From: Eupeodes corollae
Taxonomy: Eukaryota > Arthropoda > Insecta > Diptera > Syrphidae
Assembly: GCF_945859685.1 (NCBI RefSeq)
Contig: NC_079149.1
Location: 131,032,065-131,096,064 of the forward strand
DNA length: 64,000 bases
Direction: 5' to 3'
Below, one piece after another: positions 11,501 through 22,523 of this stretch; position 1 is the first letter of the stretch; each line of letters begins with the position of its first letter. The notes under the pieces were generated by a model. It saw only the letters and a program-made list of their open reading frames with translations, made no database searches and had not been told where the DNA came from. Made by a program: the position numbers and the translations under genes.

Positions 11501-14500
11501 CAAAACGATATAAAGATTTGTTCCACTGTTCGGTGAGATAAACCATGAGATCACCAGTGGATCTATTGCAACGAAAGCCATACTGCCGGTCATTAAGAAG
11601 CTTCCGTTCTTCAAGATATTTCTTAAGCTGAAAATTTATCAGTGTTTCCATGACCTTGGAAAGAAGGGACGTAAGTGCAATTGGACGATAGTTAGATGGT
11701 GAGGAGGATTCGCCTTTTTTAGGAACAGTTTTCCATCCACTCGGAAAGAGACCTGTAGCGTAGGACAGATGGAAAAGCTTACGCAGTGGTTTTGCCAGCG
11801 TTGAAGAACACCTCTTCAGAACAATAGCGGGGATACTATCCGGGCCAGCGGATTTGTGAATGTCAAGATTTTTAAGTACTCTAGTAACTGAACGAGTGCG
11901 AAAGAAGATCCGTCCCATAGAATCGTTTACGCTTTCAAGTACAGCCGGAGTCATGTCACTCATTGGCAGCATCGAATTAACTGCAAACTGAAAAGAAATG
12001 AAGAGCACCCTCTTAAGTGGAAAATTCCTTAAACATACCTAGTGAAAAGGTTCAGAGTGATGATTTTTTGTATCTTTTATATGGATAAAAACTCTGACTT
12101 TTTAAGTTCAGTTTCAAGAGACTAGTTCAATTTAATCTGAAAAAAAAAACTGAATTAAATTTAGAACATATTTTTGTATCAAACTAGGTGCAAACTATAA
12201 AATTGGTCAAATCCAAGTTTACCTTTGAAGTACTCTCTGAGGCTTTCGGATAAACTTGAGCTGTTGGACGCGTACAGAAAATAAAACAAAAACTCTTACG
12301 CCTTGTCTGAGAGCCAACATCAAAATTTCAAAGTAAATAAAACGTACAAATCTAAATCACATTTTTTTAGACATCTCAGCAATGAAAACGCTGAGAGTTA
12401 AGTGTCTGGAAATTATTTATTAATAGTCAGGAGATTTTGTTTGATATTATCGTTTACTAAAGTAATTGTAACTCCTCCAAATCTTGGGGAATTTTTGGCA
12501 GCACAATATGTGATCGTCCCAGGAGAGTTAGTTTTTAATATAAATATTGAGAATTACGAAATGTTCATTTCCTTGACGGAATTGGCACTCAACGACATTA
12601 GATTGCATTAATTCTAAGTGTTTTGTATTCTCTAATTAAAAATGCTGTCAAGCCAAAGGACTTAGAGAGAATTTAAGCTAAAGATTCACATTATAAAAGT
12701 ATGGTTGTGAATCTAATAAAAGACACGATTAGATCGCACGATGACTCTACAATCCTTAAATAAAGCAGCTAAGTAGATTTCAATTTTCAATTATCAATAA
12801 AAGAAAAGGTATTATAGACGGTGCCCTGAGGCATATAAGCATTTCATTTGTAAGTTTTAAACTTGAACCCATCCAAAAAAAACTTGTATTCAACGATCTG
12901 AAAGATAATTTCTAATATCTAACAAAGGAGGAATTCATCAAAAACGAAGACATGCATTTTCTCTGATCGAAAATTTTGATGCTATAGTTTATCAAATGCT
13001 TTTGCCAAAAAACAATATTTTACTAAGTTTCAGAAAATTATGATATGCCTATTTAACTTTATTTCAAGTTTCAAGAAACCCCCAATTGCTTTTATGTATT
13101 TTCTTCAAATCAGAACTTCTATTTTAACTATTTGTTAAATTTGAAAAATGCCCATTTTCATTTATATTTTCACTTATATTTGAACAAAATATTTAATACA
13201 ACGAATTTAAAAAAATATCTTACTCTCAACCATTCCTGTATGTCATTTCAGGAATTTAGGGGACCTGCAGTTTTTATGCCAATTCCGAACGCCATTCCAG
13301 CCGTAGATGGCCCAGAGCGTTCCTTTAAAATTTCCAATTATAGCTATCATTGGTTTTCATCATTGAAACACATCATTTGAACTTCTTTGGCAGATCGTTT
13401 ATAGCTATCATTCAAAAATTTCTGTCATTAAAAATAATTTCCTGATTGAATGCACCGAAACATTTTTACTGACAGAAATCTGTCATTGGAATTCAGTGTC
13501 CATGAAAGCTATAACTGGTCCCTAAGACAGGAGAAATCTAACAACTTATGAATATTTAAGCTGCTATAAAAAATCATCAAACATTTGTTCAACAAAAAAA
13601 ACTACTTCATGATTTTTAGCCAGCGTGTTTTTTTCAGTTTAAAAAAGTTATGTTTCAAAAACCAGCCGTGCTTTCGAATTTAAGTTATGAAAACGCATCG
13701 GAAAAGTGAAATCAAATTGCCAAAAACATCACCTTGTCGATCAATGTAGTCTTACTTTCTCGAAACAATTTTAATATTGAATAGTGTTCGGTTCGTTGAC
13801 AAGCGTTTCCATTACCTTGGTAATAAAATGCACTACTGCCAAAGAGTATCTTTTAAAATAGTACCCATGTATATTTTAAGGTTGGATTTTCCATGTCATG
13901 TTTTATTTAAATTTCGAGTTAGAAAATTTTGCAAGTAAAAAGGAAATTTAGTTTTGATGGAGACGAATATTTGACTTTTTGGAATCGGGTGAACAAATCC
14001 TTTTTTAAAACCTATTTGTAACGAGACTTATAGAGTAAGATTGATGTTAAAACTTAGATAGTAGTGTTGACACCTTTAAAAAAACACTCCTTCAAAACAA
14101 TTAACTGTGACCGGGAAAGCTGAAAGTTATATGTCTGACGGTAATTTGGAGGCTTATTTGTAGCTTTGTCTGATTCCATTCGCACCGAAATAGTTATTAC
14201 ATTAATGTACGCAATTTTTCATGGCTTTAATATTCGGGCCAGACAACACCCCAAAGAGTTTGTGCTGAGATCTTCGCTGAGTTGAACCATCTAACTCAGC
14301 TGGTCAACGAGCCCACTCGAATATCGGACGTGGTAGGTCGAGCAGAAAACACTCTTGACTTGTTTCTTACGTTCTATCTCCTCTGGACTCATCTGACCAT
14401 TGGTAAAATGATTTGGTGGCTAGTAATAAAAGTGAGCTTAAACAATATAAATATGACACAATTTTGTGTGTGAGATAAAATAGAAGATCTCTGTTCTTCA

Positions 14501-17500
14501 CTTGCAGACGTTATAATAATGGGTGATTTTAACATCGATTGGTTTGTTAATGGGACTTACAGAAAAAGAATTTTCGAAAGTATATCGGACATCCCATTTA
14601 AAGAAATAATGACTAAACCAACAAAAATAACGCAATTAATAGATAATGTAATAACAAATATTGAAAACACAAAGGCAAAAGTGAAAAAAGAATTTAAAAT
14701 CAGGGACCACGAATCTTTAGAAATCCTTATCGAATCAAGTTTTATAAATAAAATATCTACTAAAAAATTTATTCGGACATTGGCACTTAAAGAAACCGTT
14801 TTCCGTAGTCAGCTTATTGATAATGAGGTAACAAATCTTAGTTGGAATAATGTAAATGATACAGCTAAATCTTTCAGTATGAAATTAAAACATAATGATA
14901 AATAAAATGATAATTTCAAGATCAATTAATAGGAAATGTTGATTGGTTCTGAAGCCTATAGTCCAGCTATGCCAAGCTTCTTGAAAAACGCAGACGGCAC
15001 ATGGACAAATTCAAGTAATGAATCGCTGAACTTGTTATTGGACACTCACTTTCCTGGTAGTTCTCTTACCGAAACTTGCAACAATTATATACGTTCAAGT
15101 TAGTTCAAATACAACATATCCACAAAGTCTGATCCCAAGGGATAAGCTACAGCTTCAAACCAGGACCAGATGGAATAATACTAGTCGAATTACAAAAGAC
15201 TTCTGATATAATTGCACCAATCCTTGAGGCAATTTTTACCAGCTGTCTTTACCTGGTCCATGTTCCCTCGGCATGGAGAGAAGTTAAAGTTGTTTTTATA
15301 CCCAAAGCAGGTAAATGCTCGCAAGTCAATCCTAAAGATTTACGACCCATAAGTCTAACATCATTCCTTCTTAAGACCTTGGAAAGATTGATTGATATCC
15401 ATTTAAGGGCAAGTATCGATACAAGACTTCTGTCTTCGTCTCAACATGCCTACTGTAAAGGTAAATCGGTGGAAACAGCATTACACACTTAAGTACGCAC
15501 CGTCGAATATTCCCTCCATAATAAAGAGTTTACTATGGTTGCTTTCCTTGACATCGAAGGTGCCTTTAACAACGTGGACACATCGGTACTAACATCTCTT
15601 AATGTAGAGAGTTCGTTTCGGGATTTAATTCATTTAATGCTTACTAGCAGAATAATTAACTCAAAACTGGGCAACTCTGCTGGTAGACGATTCGTTAGTA
15701 GAGGGATACCCTAAGGTGGTGTTCTATCCCCTCTCCTCTGCCTATAGCCTATGCGGACGACGTTGCTAATTGCTATAGCAGTTTCAGGAAAGCATCTTAA
15801 CATCCTAAAAGAACTCTTACAAAATGCTAGACTAATACTTTGGGATGATCGGTGTGGACTGGGTGTTAACCCACAAAAAACCGATCTGGTTTTATTTTCG
15901 AGGAGATACAAAATGCCATTTGTCAACCCTCCTTATATTAAAGGAATCCAATTAAAATTCTCAGACGAGGCTAAATACCTGGGTCTTGTCTTAGATAAAA
16001 AAAACTAAATTGGAAACGCAACGTACAGGAAAGAGTCAAAAAAGCTACTGTAGCTCTCTTTTCTTGCAAAAAAGCTATTGGTAATAAATGAGGTTTACAA
16101 CCCAGAATCACGCATTTGCTATGCACATAGGTAATCAGACCGATTTTAAAGTACGGTGTGGCAGTATAGTGGACTGCTTTAGAGAAAGGTATAAACAGGG
16201 ATAAACTAAATAAAGTCCAACGTTCAGCGGAGGTGTGTACTCTGAACGACTGAAATTAAATCTCTCATTCCGCTTTCCCAATCATTAGGCGGAACTTTTG
16301 GCGATAAAGGAAGTCTTGTCCTGGCTCAAAGAAAACGTGATATCAACATCTGATATCCGTATTTTCACTGATAGCAAGGGCGCTATCAAATCTCTGGACT
16401 CTGTCTCTACAAACTCTATAACAGGCCATAACTGTCGATCATCTCTAATGGAGATGGCGCTACAGTTTAATATTCACCTTTGCTGGGTGCCAGTCCATAG
16501 AGACATTCCAGGTAACTGTAAGGCAGGTGAACTCACCAGGAACGGTACAGTACAGCCCATCCTACATGGCATACGAATCGCTACTTGTAAACTGCTGATA
16601 ATGCAAGACGCTGTGAGGAGCGCAGGCTCCAGGTGGAACAACATCACCACGTGTCAAGTCACAAAAACCATCTGGCCAACACTGGATTTAAAACTTTCAA
16701 GGTGCTTGCTCTCTCTAGGCAGATCGCATATAAGCTCGATAATAGGTGCCATAACCGGACACGCCACGAGACTAGGCGTATTCTCAAATGACTTGTGCAG
16801 AAGCTGTATGGACGAGGAAGAGGAAGAAACGGTTCTTCATCTTCTCCGCACATGCACTGCTCTGGCTCGAAAACGCAAGAATTACCTATGAGAATTCTTC
16901 TTTAACGATCTAAATTATATCGGTATAATCAGCCTCTAACGTTTCGTAATGGACTTAAGCTGGTTTCATTGAGCTTAGGAGGAAACCTCAAGATTCATGT
17001 GGTATCACAATGGGGCATTAAACTGGCCTAAGTTTTTCCGTTTCCATCTTGGACAGACACTATATAACCTAACCTAACCTAACCTCAAGCCAATCTAACT
17101 GAGGACATCTAGAATACGTTTAAGCAAGCCAGGAAGGCCTGGAACGCCCATATTCCACGAACCAAATTTGTACATGCCCAAAAATTACGGCAAAAAATAC
17201 TGCAATGTCCCAAAGTCAGTACAAATGTTTGGTCCTTTGTAAAAAATATGAGGGATTCTTCCTCTTCCTCGGTTCCTGCGCTCGTTGTCAATGACACTCC
17301 ATTTGTTTGCTCTTAAGAGAAAGCTAATCTCTTGTATAGGCAGTTTGCCACCAATCCAACGCTGCCAGTGAGTGTTATGACTACGCCTGTCATCGAGACA
17401 TTAGTAAATCTATGGGCCCAATCTTTTTTCGCACTCGTACTGTGGCGAGAGTCCTGAAAGATCTTAACATGAATAAATCGGCTGGTTTGGATGGTATCCC

Positions 17501-18657
17501 AGCTGTTGTTTTTTGGAGAAAGTAAGATTATTTCAGTTGGTATTTCAAGAGTAAGAGCTTGGGATTAACAGATCTGATTCTAATAAATGTAACATATTAC
17601 TAATATACCTACTTTCATTTTGTCTTATTCGCAAAATATGACCTACGTTGTATCGGTCATAAAATCGTCTTTTTAATGAGTTTTAGGGCTTCCTCAAAAA
17701 CGGTTTCGATTTACATTGACTTTCTACAATTTTGTCAGATTATAAAGATCAACTTCCACAACTGATTTCAAGGTCACATAAATCAAATTAACAAGATAAC
17801 TGCTAGTTTGATTGGCCATTACAAGTTGAAAGGATTTTTGATGACGTTTTCGTCTAGAAAGTTGCAATTAGCCATAACTTAAAGTTCGCAACAAATTTCC
17901 AAAGCTTATCCATTAAAAAAACGATAACCTACTTAAGGACTTATTTATTTATTCAGCTGATGATTAAGTAATGCAAAATAAAGCCATCATCTGTTTAAAC
18001 ACATACAAAATTACCCATCTCCTACCTTATAGTTTCAAAACAGAGAATACGCGTCACCTATTTCATTAAGAGTGATTACGTATTGTTCTGGGTCTCTGGA
18101 ATTATTCAAAATGTAACAAAAAATCAATGTTTTCAAACCTAATTTACATTTTGAATTAGAATTAGAATACATTGAGTTTGCATGACCCTCTTAAGGTAAA
18201 ATTAGCGAATTTACAAATTCTAATCAAATGGACTTCTAGAAATCAGACAAATACAAAACAATGGCATTTGAAGTTCCAGCACTGCTCCGAAACCGCACGA
18301 TAAGATAACACACGCAAGACTTTCCTATCTGATATGAGCTGAGCTCGCTTCACTTCTCCCTTCACCCCACTTATTTCTATTTTTATGATGTAATTTATAA
18401 CAACAACAAAAACCAACAAAAAAAAGATAACTAATCAATAAGTAGAGTATATATACAAATATGTACATAGGAACTATACTACGAACCGGATTCGAAGGAT
18501 GCACTTGGCACAGGTGCAATTTGAGCCTTCGCACAGTCCATGAGGGCTCACTATGGACAATCAAGTCCTCGAACTGTTGATTCGCTGTCTTGACAATCAA
18601 CCGAACGTCTTCCAAATCCGAGATTGATGATAATTTAGGAGGAGCGTTTCCTTCCAT
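8512..18657 (-). CDS. Herp: Herp: ER-membrane ubiquitin-like protein, 4 exons
   Basis: The HERPUD family acts in ER-associated degradation as a membrane scaffold for the Hrd1 ubiquitin-ligase complex and is induced by ER stress. Exons: 18657-18487, 10205-9574, 9507-8947, 8881-8512. Phases agree and give 577 codons. Exons 1-2 encode an N-terminal ubiquitin-like domain (about residues 18-101: VRLIVKT, then LIYSGQLL and HIFHLVY). A low-complexity Ser/Ala/Gln/Pro stretch follows. A paired hydrophobic segment (about 420-455, LLALLTLVYFYSSPLRCLVV) should be the membrane hairpin. The C-terminus FVRTFVVSFFASLLPETPAL is typical of the family. The start is the ATG of MEGNAPPKL. The first donor, GTTCGT, is weak. 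Intron 1 is 8.3 kb and full of LINEs; the other introns are 65-70 bp. Poly-Ala, poly-Gln and a QA repeat make it longer than I expect for the family. Confidence 0.92.
10396..12045 (-). mobile_element. 5'-truncated CR1/jockey-like LINE (copy A) in Herp intron 1
   Basis: Reading leftward from about 12008, the reverse transcriptase has HKSAGPDSIPAIVLKR, then YRPIALTSLLSKVME, ALDISKAFDRVWHEVL, AGVPQGSVLSPTLF and the active-site box FADD (YADD class). It is followed by SVLGMCITNHLLWSDHI, FLRRCKKFF and YKAYIRPKLEYNSHIWAGA, then the tail shared with 7268-7585. A frame break near 11100 separates RT from tail. The coding strand opens without an ATG, so the endonuclease half is missing. The element lies in the same orientation as the host gene. 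It is dead by truncation and frameshift. Confidence 0.88.
12046..12810. other. AT-rich intron sequence
   Basis: This lies in Herp intron 1. I see no coding or repeat signal beyond low-complexity AT. Confidence 0.4.
12815..13030 (-). mobile_element. Highly decayed CR1/jockey-like RT fragment
   Basis: The plus strand from 'ctgaggcatataagcattt' onward aligns by eye with 11300-11475, the PQGSVLSP to SKMSALGI part of copy A on the minus strand, through many substitutions and small gaps. Only non-coding remains are left. Confidence 0.6.
13330..13527. repeat. MITE-like dispersed repeat, copy 2
   Basis: It shares ordered blocks (tagctatcattggttttcat, gattgaatgcaccgaaa, tgacagaaatc) with 1450-1835. 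It starts near ttatagctatcattgg and ends near gctataactggtccc, whose reverse complement resembles the start, suggesting terminal inverted repeats. Non-coding. Confidence 0.55.
13528..14220. other. AT-rich intron sequence
   Basis: Within Herp intron 1; no recognisable gene or element. Confidence 0.4.
14225..14420 (+). mobile_element. CR1/jockey-like LINE endonuclease fragment
   Basis: The frame after 14280 reads LNHLTQLVNEPTRI and then a NTLDLFLT block. This matches the end of the endonuclease domain of CR1/jockey-type LINEs. It probably belongs to the same inserted element as 17093-17522, the two pieces being separated by later insertions. Confidence 0.6.
14519..14905 (+). mobile_element. 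Endonuclease fragment of a second LINE family
   Basis: An open frame of 128 codons starts MGDFNIDWF and contains 'MTKPTKIT' and 'RDHESLEILI', the ordered GDFN, P-T-R/K-I and D-H blocks of a LINE endonuclease. It is not the CR1-like sequence just upstream. It may belong to the pol-bearing LINE that follows or to a third family; I cannot decide. No RT is in frame. Confidence 0.55.
14935..17092 (+). mobile_element. LOA/R1-like LINE (copy 2): RT plus RNase H, CCTAA tail
   Basis: The RT reads PGPDGII, LRPISLTSFLLKTLERLID, VAFLDIEGAFNNV, then a disrupted PQGG and an AYADDVA-class block near 15745-15775. An RNase H region follows (TDSKGAIKSLDS, then WVPVHRDIPGN near 16490), then a Cys-rich tail (CRSCMDEEEEETVLHLL). 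It ends with four TAACC units at 17065-17092. It is collinear with 60232-62389 but keeps more of the 5' side and lacks about 280 bp near 16235, between RT and RNase H. Several frameshifts and stops make it inactive. RT with RNase H and a short tandem-repeat tail suggest the LOA/I/R1 group; the exact clade is inference. Confidence 0.85.
17093..17522 (+). mobile_element. CR1/jockey-like LINE, endonuclease-RT linker fragment
   Basis: The translation shows FKQARKAWNAHIPRTKFV, KVSTNVWSFVKNMR, then FFRTRTVARVLKDLNMNKSA and GLDGIPAVV. The last part is collinear with the N-terminal RT region of copy A at 11950-11820. It abuts the tail of the preceding LINE, so that LINE sits inside this older copy. 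Confidence 0.72.
17523..18486. other. AT-rich 5' part of Herp intron 1
   Basis: No element or gene is recognised. The right end is the weak donor of Herp exon 1. Confidence 0.45.
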
Positions 18658-21600
18658 TGCACGTATTGAGTTTCTTCCACCAATGATTGCAGAGTTTTTA
18701 AAATTTCTTCCACAATTTTATACAAAACTTCCACACAAACTCAAAATACCCAACCCAAAAGGAAGAAAATGATTTTCAAATGAATTTTTGTCTTATTTTT
18801 TTTTTGCCAAACAAGGTTTTCACTTTTGGATTTCTATTTTTTCTTTTTCTTAAAAAAAAAAATTCGTTCGTTTTTTCCCAGTTTTGTTTTATTGCGCTGC
18901 GACTAAAACTTCAAGACTTAAACAATTATATTAATTTTTTACACTGTTAATTTGTTATTGAGACGTATTCACACTTTTCTTTTATATTTTGCTTGGATTT
19001 TTATCTCGTCTAGATTCCACCAGATCGTTTTAAACTCGAAATTTCGTCGTCGTCGTCTTCGCAATCGCAAACACAAATCACAATTATTTTTCTTTTTTTT
19101 GTCTTTATTATTTTTATTTAAGTTTTTGTCAGTGTCAGTTTGAGTTGATGGATGATAGGGGGTAGGTGAAGAGCGAAGGGGTATTGTTTTGACAGCGTAT
19201 TTTGGATTTGTTCATTTCTCATTGGTCGATTTAAAGTGTGAGAGAAAGAGATAAACATATTGTTGTTTTCATTTCATCTATAATGAAAAAAGGAAAAAGA
19301 TAACAATTAATGGTGGTTGAAGTAAATAAAATTAAAGGAATGTAAATTAATTATTAACGATATATTTGACCTACTTAAGTAAAATTTAAATAATAAATTA
19401 ATTTGTATGTAAATTGCATTAAGTAGGTATGTTTTTGTTTTTGTGTACTTAAATCATTATTTAGTCAGAGGCATCTGCTGGGGAACACAACAAGAGATTC
19501 AGAATCACTCAAACTGTGCTTATAAGTAAGTGTGTCCAATGAGCCAGGGCTTAAGATCTTAAGGCCCCACGCTTACTAGGCACCTATATTAAGTTCAATT
19601 TGTAGTTCGCTGATGTAATTCGTTGTTATCTTGATCTACATCGTAAACAAAAGTATTTCCAGAATATTATGATGACAGTAGAATAAATTGAAGACGTTAA
19701 TTTATATGAATAAAATGATTTGAAAAACTTTTGTTGTTTTAAGCAAAATATAATACAAAATACTAACAGAAACTAAGACATAAGAAAGACGTCCACTCTA
19801 TTTATTTTTGAATATTCATAAAACCAATGATAACTTTCATTCCTATCTTGTTTTTGTTTGGTTTGTTATTCCATTTCCTATTAAAACAATATTCAAGTTC
19901 ATTTAGCGCTTCCAAAAATATGTTTTTTTTATTGCTGTCAGTATATTTTTGATTTAATAAATCTTAATTTATCACATTGGCAGACACAAAGTGTCAACAT
20001 TTTTTTATAGATTTGCCTTTGCATAGTAGATTATTTTTTATAGCGAATTTGAAACAGAAAGTGAAAAACTAAACCTATGGAACTCGAAAACGAAAAAACC
20101 TAAAGTTATGAATAGATGAGGCACAATTTCAGATTTGTTTCAAGATTTAGGTCTGAAAGGACATTTTTTTTATGTTTTCTTCTTAAAAAGGAAAGAAGAT
20201 AAATAAATTGGATGCGTCACCTGCCAACGCTCCTCAAAAAACGCATGTAAAATATTATCGTTATTACACATTTAAACTTCAAGGAGATTTACAACGCTAT
20301 GATATTCTGCAGAATTATCGAACTCTTTCTCTCTATTTACTTTTTTTGGAGGTTGTATAGACATTTCATATCGCTTATTACAACGGTTACAATACTGTTT
20401 TTTGAGATTAACACATTTTAAAGGAATAGGTTTAACGCCATTTTTAAAGAGAACTTTATAAAAAGAATAAAATTATCTCAAAAGTATTTCTTAAAAAAAT
20501 TGTTAAGTTATATGGCCATGAGAAAAAAATCAATGTGATTGTGTCGGTAAATACTTTGAGTAAAACTTTAATATAAAACTACTTACAAAATCGCGAATTT
20601 ATGTAAGATGTAAACGCAGTGTTAACTTTTGTTTTATCTTATATATATATGTATCGTAAAGTATTCAATTCACTCTAAAAAAAGGGCCCCTAATGGTAGA
20701 ACGGAACTCAGGTTTAAAATTTAGTTGATGTTCTTTCTCCAAACTTCACCTAAGATCTTAGCTTAATTTTTACAAAAGAACTTTATGTAGAAAATGTTAT
20801 TAATCTTGTAGAAACTATCCCCAAAGTTCTAAATCAAGGGACTTTGCCCCATGAGAATCACCCAATTTTTTAACATATTTCGCGAGCTTTTTTTCAATAT
20901 CCATTTTTTTAAAGACGTGGCAAAATTAACACTATATTTGTTAAGTACAAATTTTTAAATATTTTTTATTTACATTTCTTTCATTGGTAGATATTTTTTA
21001 TTATTTGCATATCTTCAAAATATAATTTTTATTATTTTGTGGCGATTCAAATCAAACGATTCCTCCTTTTAGCTACGACCACCAATAATCTGTCAAAATT
21101 TAGCTCATAAAATGAATGACAGTTCAATAATGTACACTATAAAATAAAAATTTGAAATTTTAGATAGAACTTCTAAAATTCTTTGCTAAATCTTAGCTTG
21201 ACTTTGTTTTTAGGAGATGTTTTTGGAAGCTAAATTTTTTCTACATTTGCTTGTAAATAAATCATTTTTAATGGGGTGACTTTTCATTACCGCAGCACGA
21301 ATTTTATTCCGATTATTTTGTACAATTAGGTAGGGTTCTTAATGCAACATGTTTTAAATATTAAGGCGAGGAAACGCCGTTAAATCATAAACAACAATAT
21401 TTTGTTTTTCGGTTAAATCATACTTTTTTGTATTTTTTTTTGTTTTTGACCCACTGCACATTCTAAAACAAGTGTTTTTCGAATTGATTGGGCGGTGTAG
21501 TAACAATGAAGTATGTTTGACTAGAATTCAATTGAATTTGTTTAAAATGTATGAATAATTTGAAAACAATATTAACAAAATCAATGAAATCTCCCAAAAG

Positions 21601-22523
21601 AAATCATTCATGGTAGCACAAAAACAGGAAGAAATGTCATAACCAACCGTTTTTGCGTGTGTTTTATGTAAAAAAGTGAATTTTGAAAGTTAACTTAAAA
21701 TGGAAATAAATGTTTCCAACCATTTCTCCTTGAGGTCTTGGGTTCGATCCCTGCCTATGCCACCTAAAGTTTTTTCACGGGTACTGCCTCTTGCGAAGTA
21801 TTGACAAATTCTCCAAGAGTAATTCTTGTGATGAAAAGTGTTTTCTCGAATTTGCCGTTCTGTTTCGGCTTAAAACTGTAGGTCCTTTCCATCCCTGACA
21901 ACAGTACTCGCACTGATGAATGGTTGTAAGTAGTCAGTCACTAGGCCCTAGGCCCTAGTTCTCAAACGGACTGTTGCGCCACAGAATTTACTTATTTTTA
22001 TTTCTCATTTAAGCTACGATCTTTAATAATCTGTCAAAATTTAGCTCATAATAAATGCACTCAGCAATTTTTCAGTCTGCTAAATTTTGACAAATCAAAA
22101 ACGTACAACATGAAACAAGAATAAAAAGCTGCATTTAGTTGTAAATAATTCATTTTGTTTAACAAAATGGTTATTAAAAAGGAGAAGATCGAATTCTCAA
22201 AAATCATACAATAGAAATAAGTACCTAATTTTACTTCTTACTTTTGGTAACAAAAAATCCTTATTATAATCCTTGTCTGAACGACTTCACTCATAGTTTC
22301 AAAAACAGCCACCCTGTTATTTATTTCCCCACTGAATCCAACCACTCCACCTGTCAACTGAATCCAATTTGACATTTCGCCAAAAACCAATGAAAAGTAA
22401 TTCTTGCCTTGCTTTCAAGACTTCATGGACGCGCAATAAAAAAAAGTTATTTAATAATTGTTAAAATAAATTTAATTCTTTGTCTTATATTTGTGCACCC
22501 AAAACTTTATAAAATCCGCCAAA
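18658..22523. promoter_or_regulatory. Shared divergent upstream region of Herp and Nup214
   Basis: The two start codons are about 3.9 kb apart and point away from each other. The Herp 5' UTR and promoter should lie just right of 18657, probably within about 18658-19260. The Nup214 promoter should lie in the last few hundred bases before 22524. I looked near Herp for an ER stress element (CCAAT-N9-CCACG) and did not find one; a lone inverted CCAAT box is near 19221. A tRNA-derived SINE sits at 21731-21995. The rest is AT-rich without coding signal. Confidence 0.5.
21731..21995 (+). mobile_element. tRNA-derived SINE, copy 1
   Basis: It has a tRNA B-box-like ggttcgatccctgcc, then a body (caccta...ttttttcacgggtactg, tctcgaatttgccg, aggtcctttccatccctga) shared with 45893-46085. 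It ends in ggactgttgcgccac followed by a short TTATTTTTATTT tail. The A-box end is missing or decayed. The family name is not known to me. Confidence 0.68.

Noticed and set aside
17065..17092. Telomere or interstitial telomeric repeat
   Set aside because: Only four units are present, and they sit exactly at a LINE 3' end, as in another copy at 62369-62389; an element tail is the better explanation.
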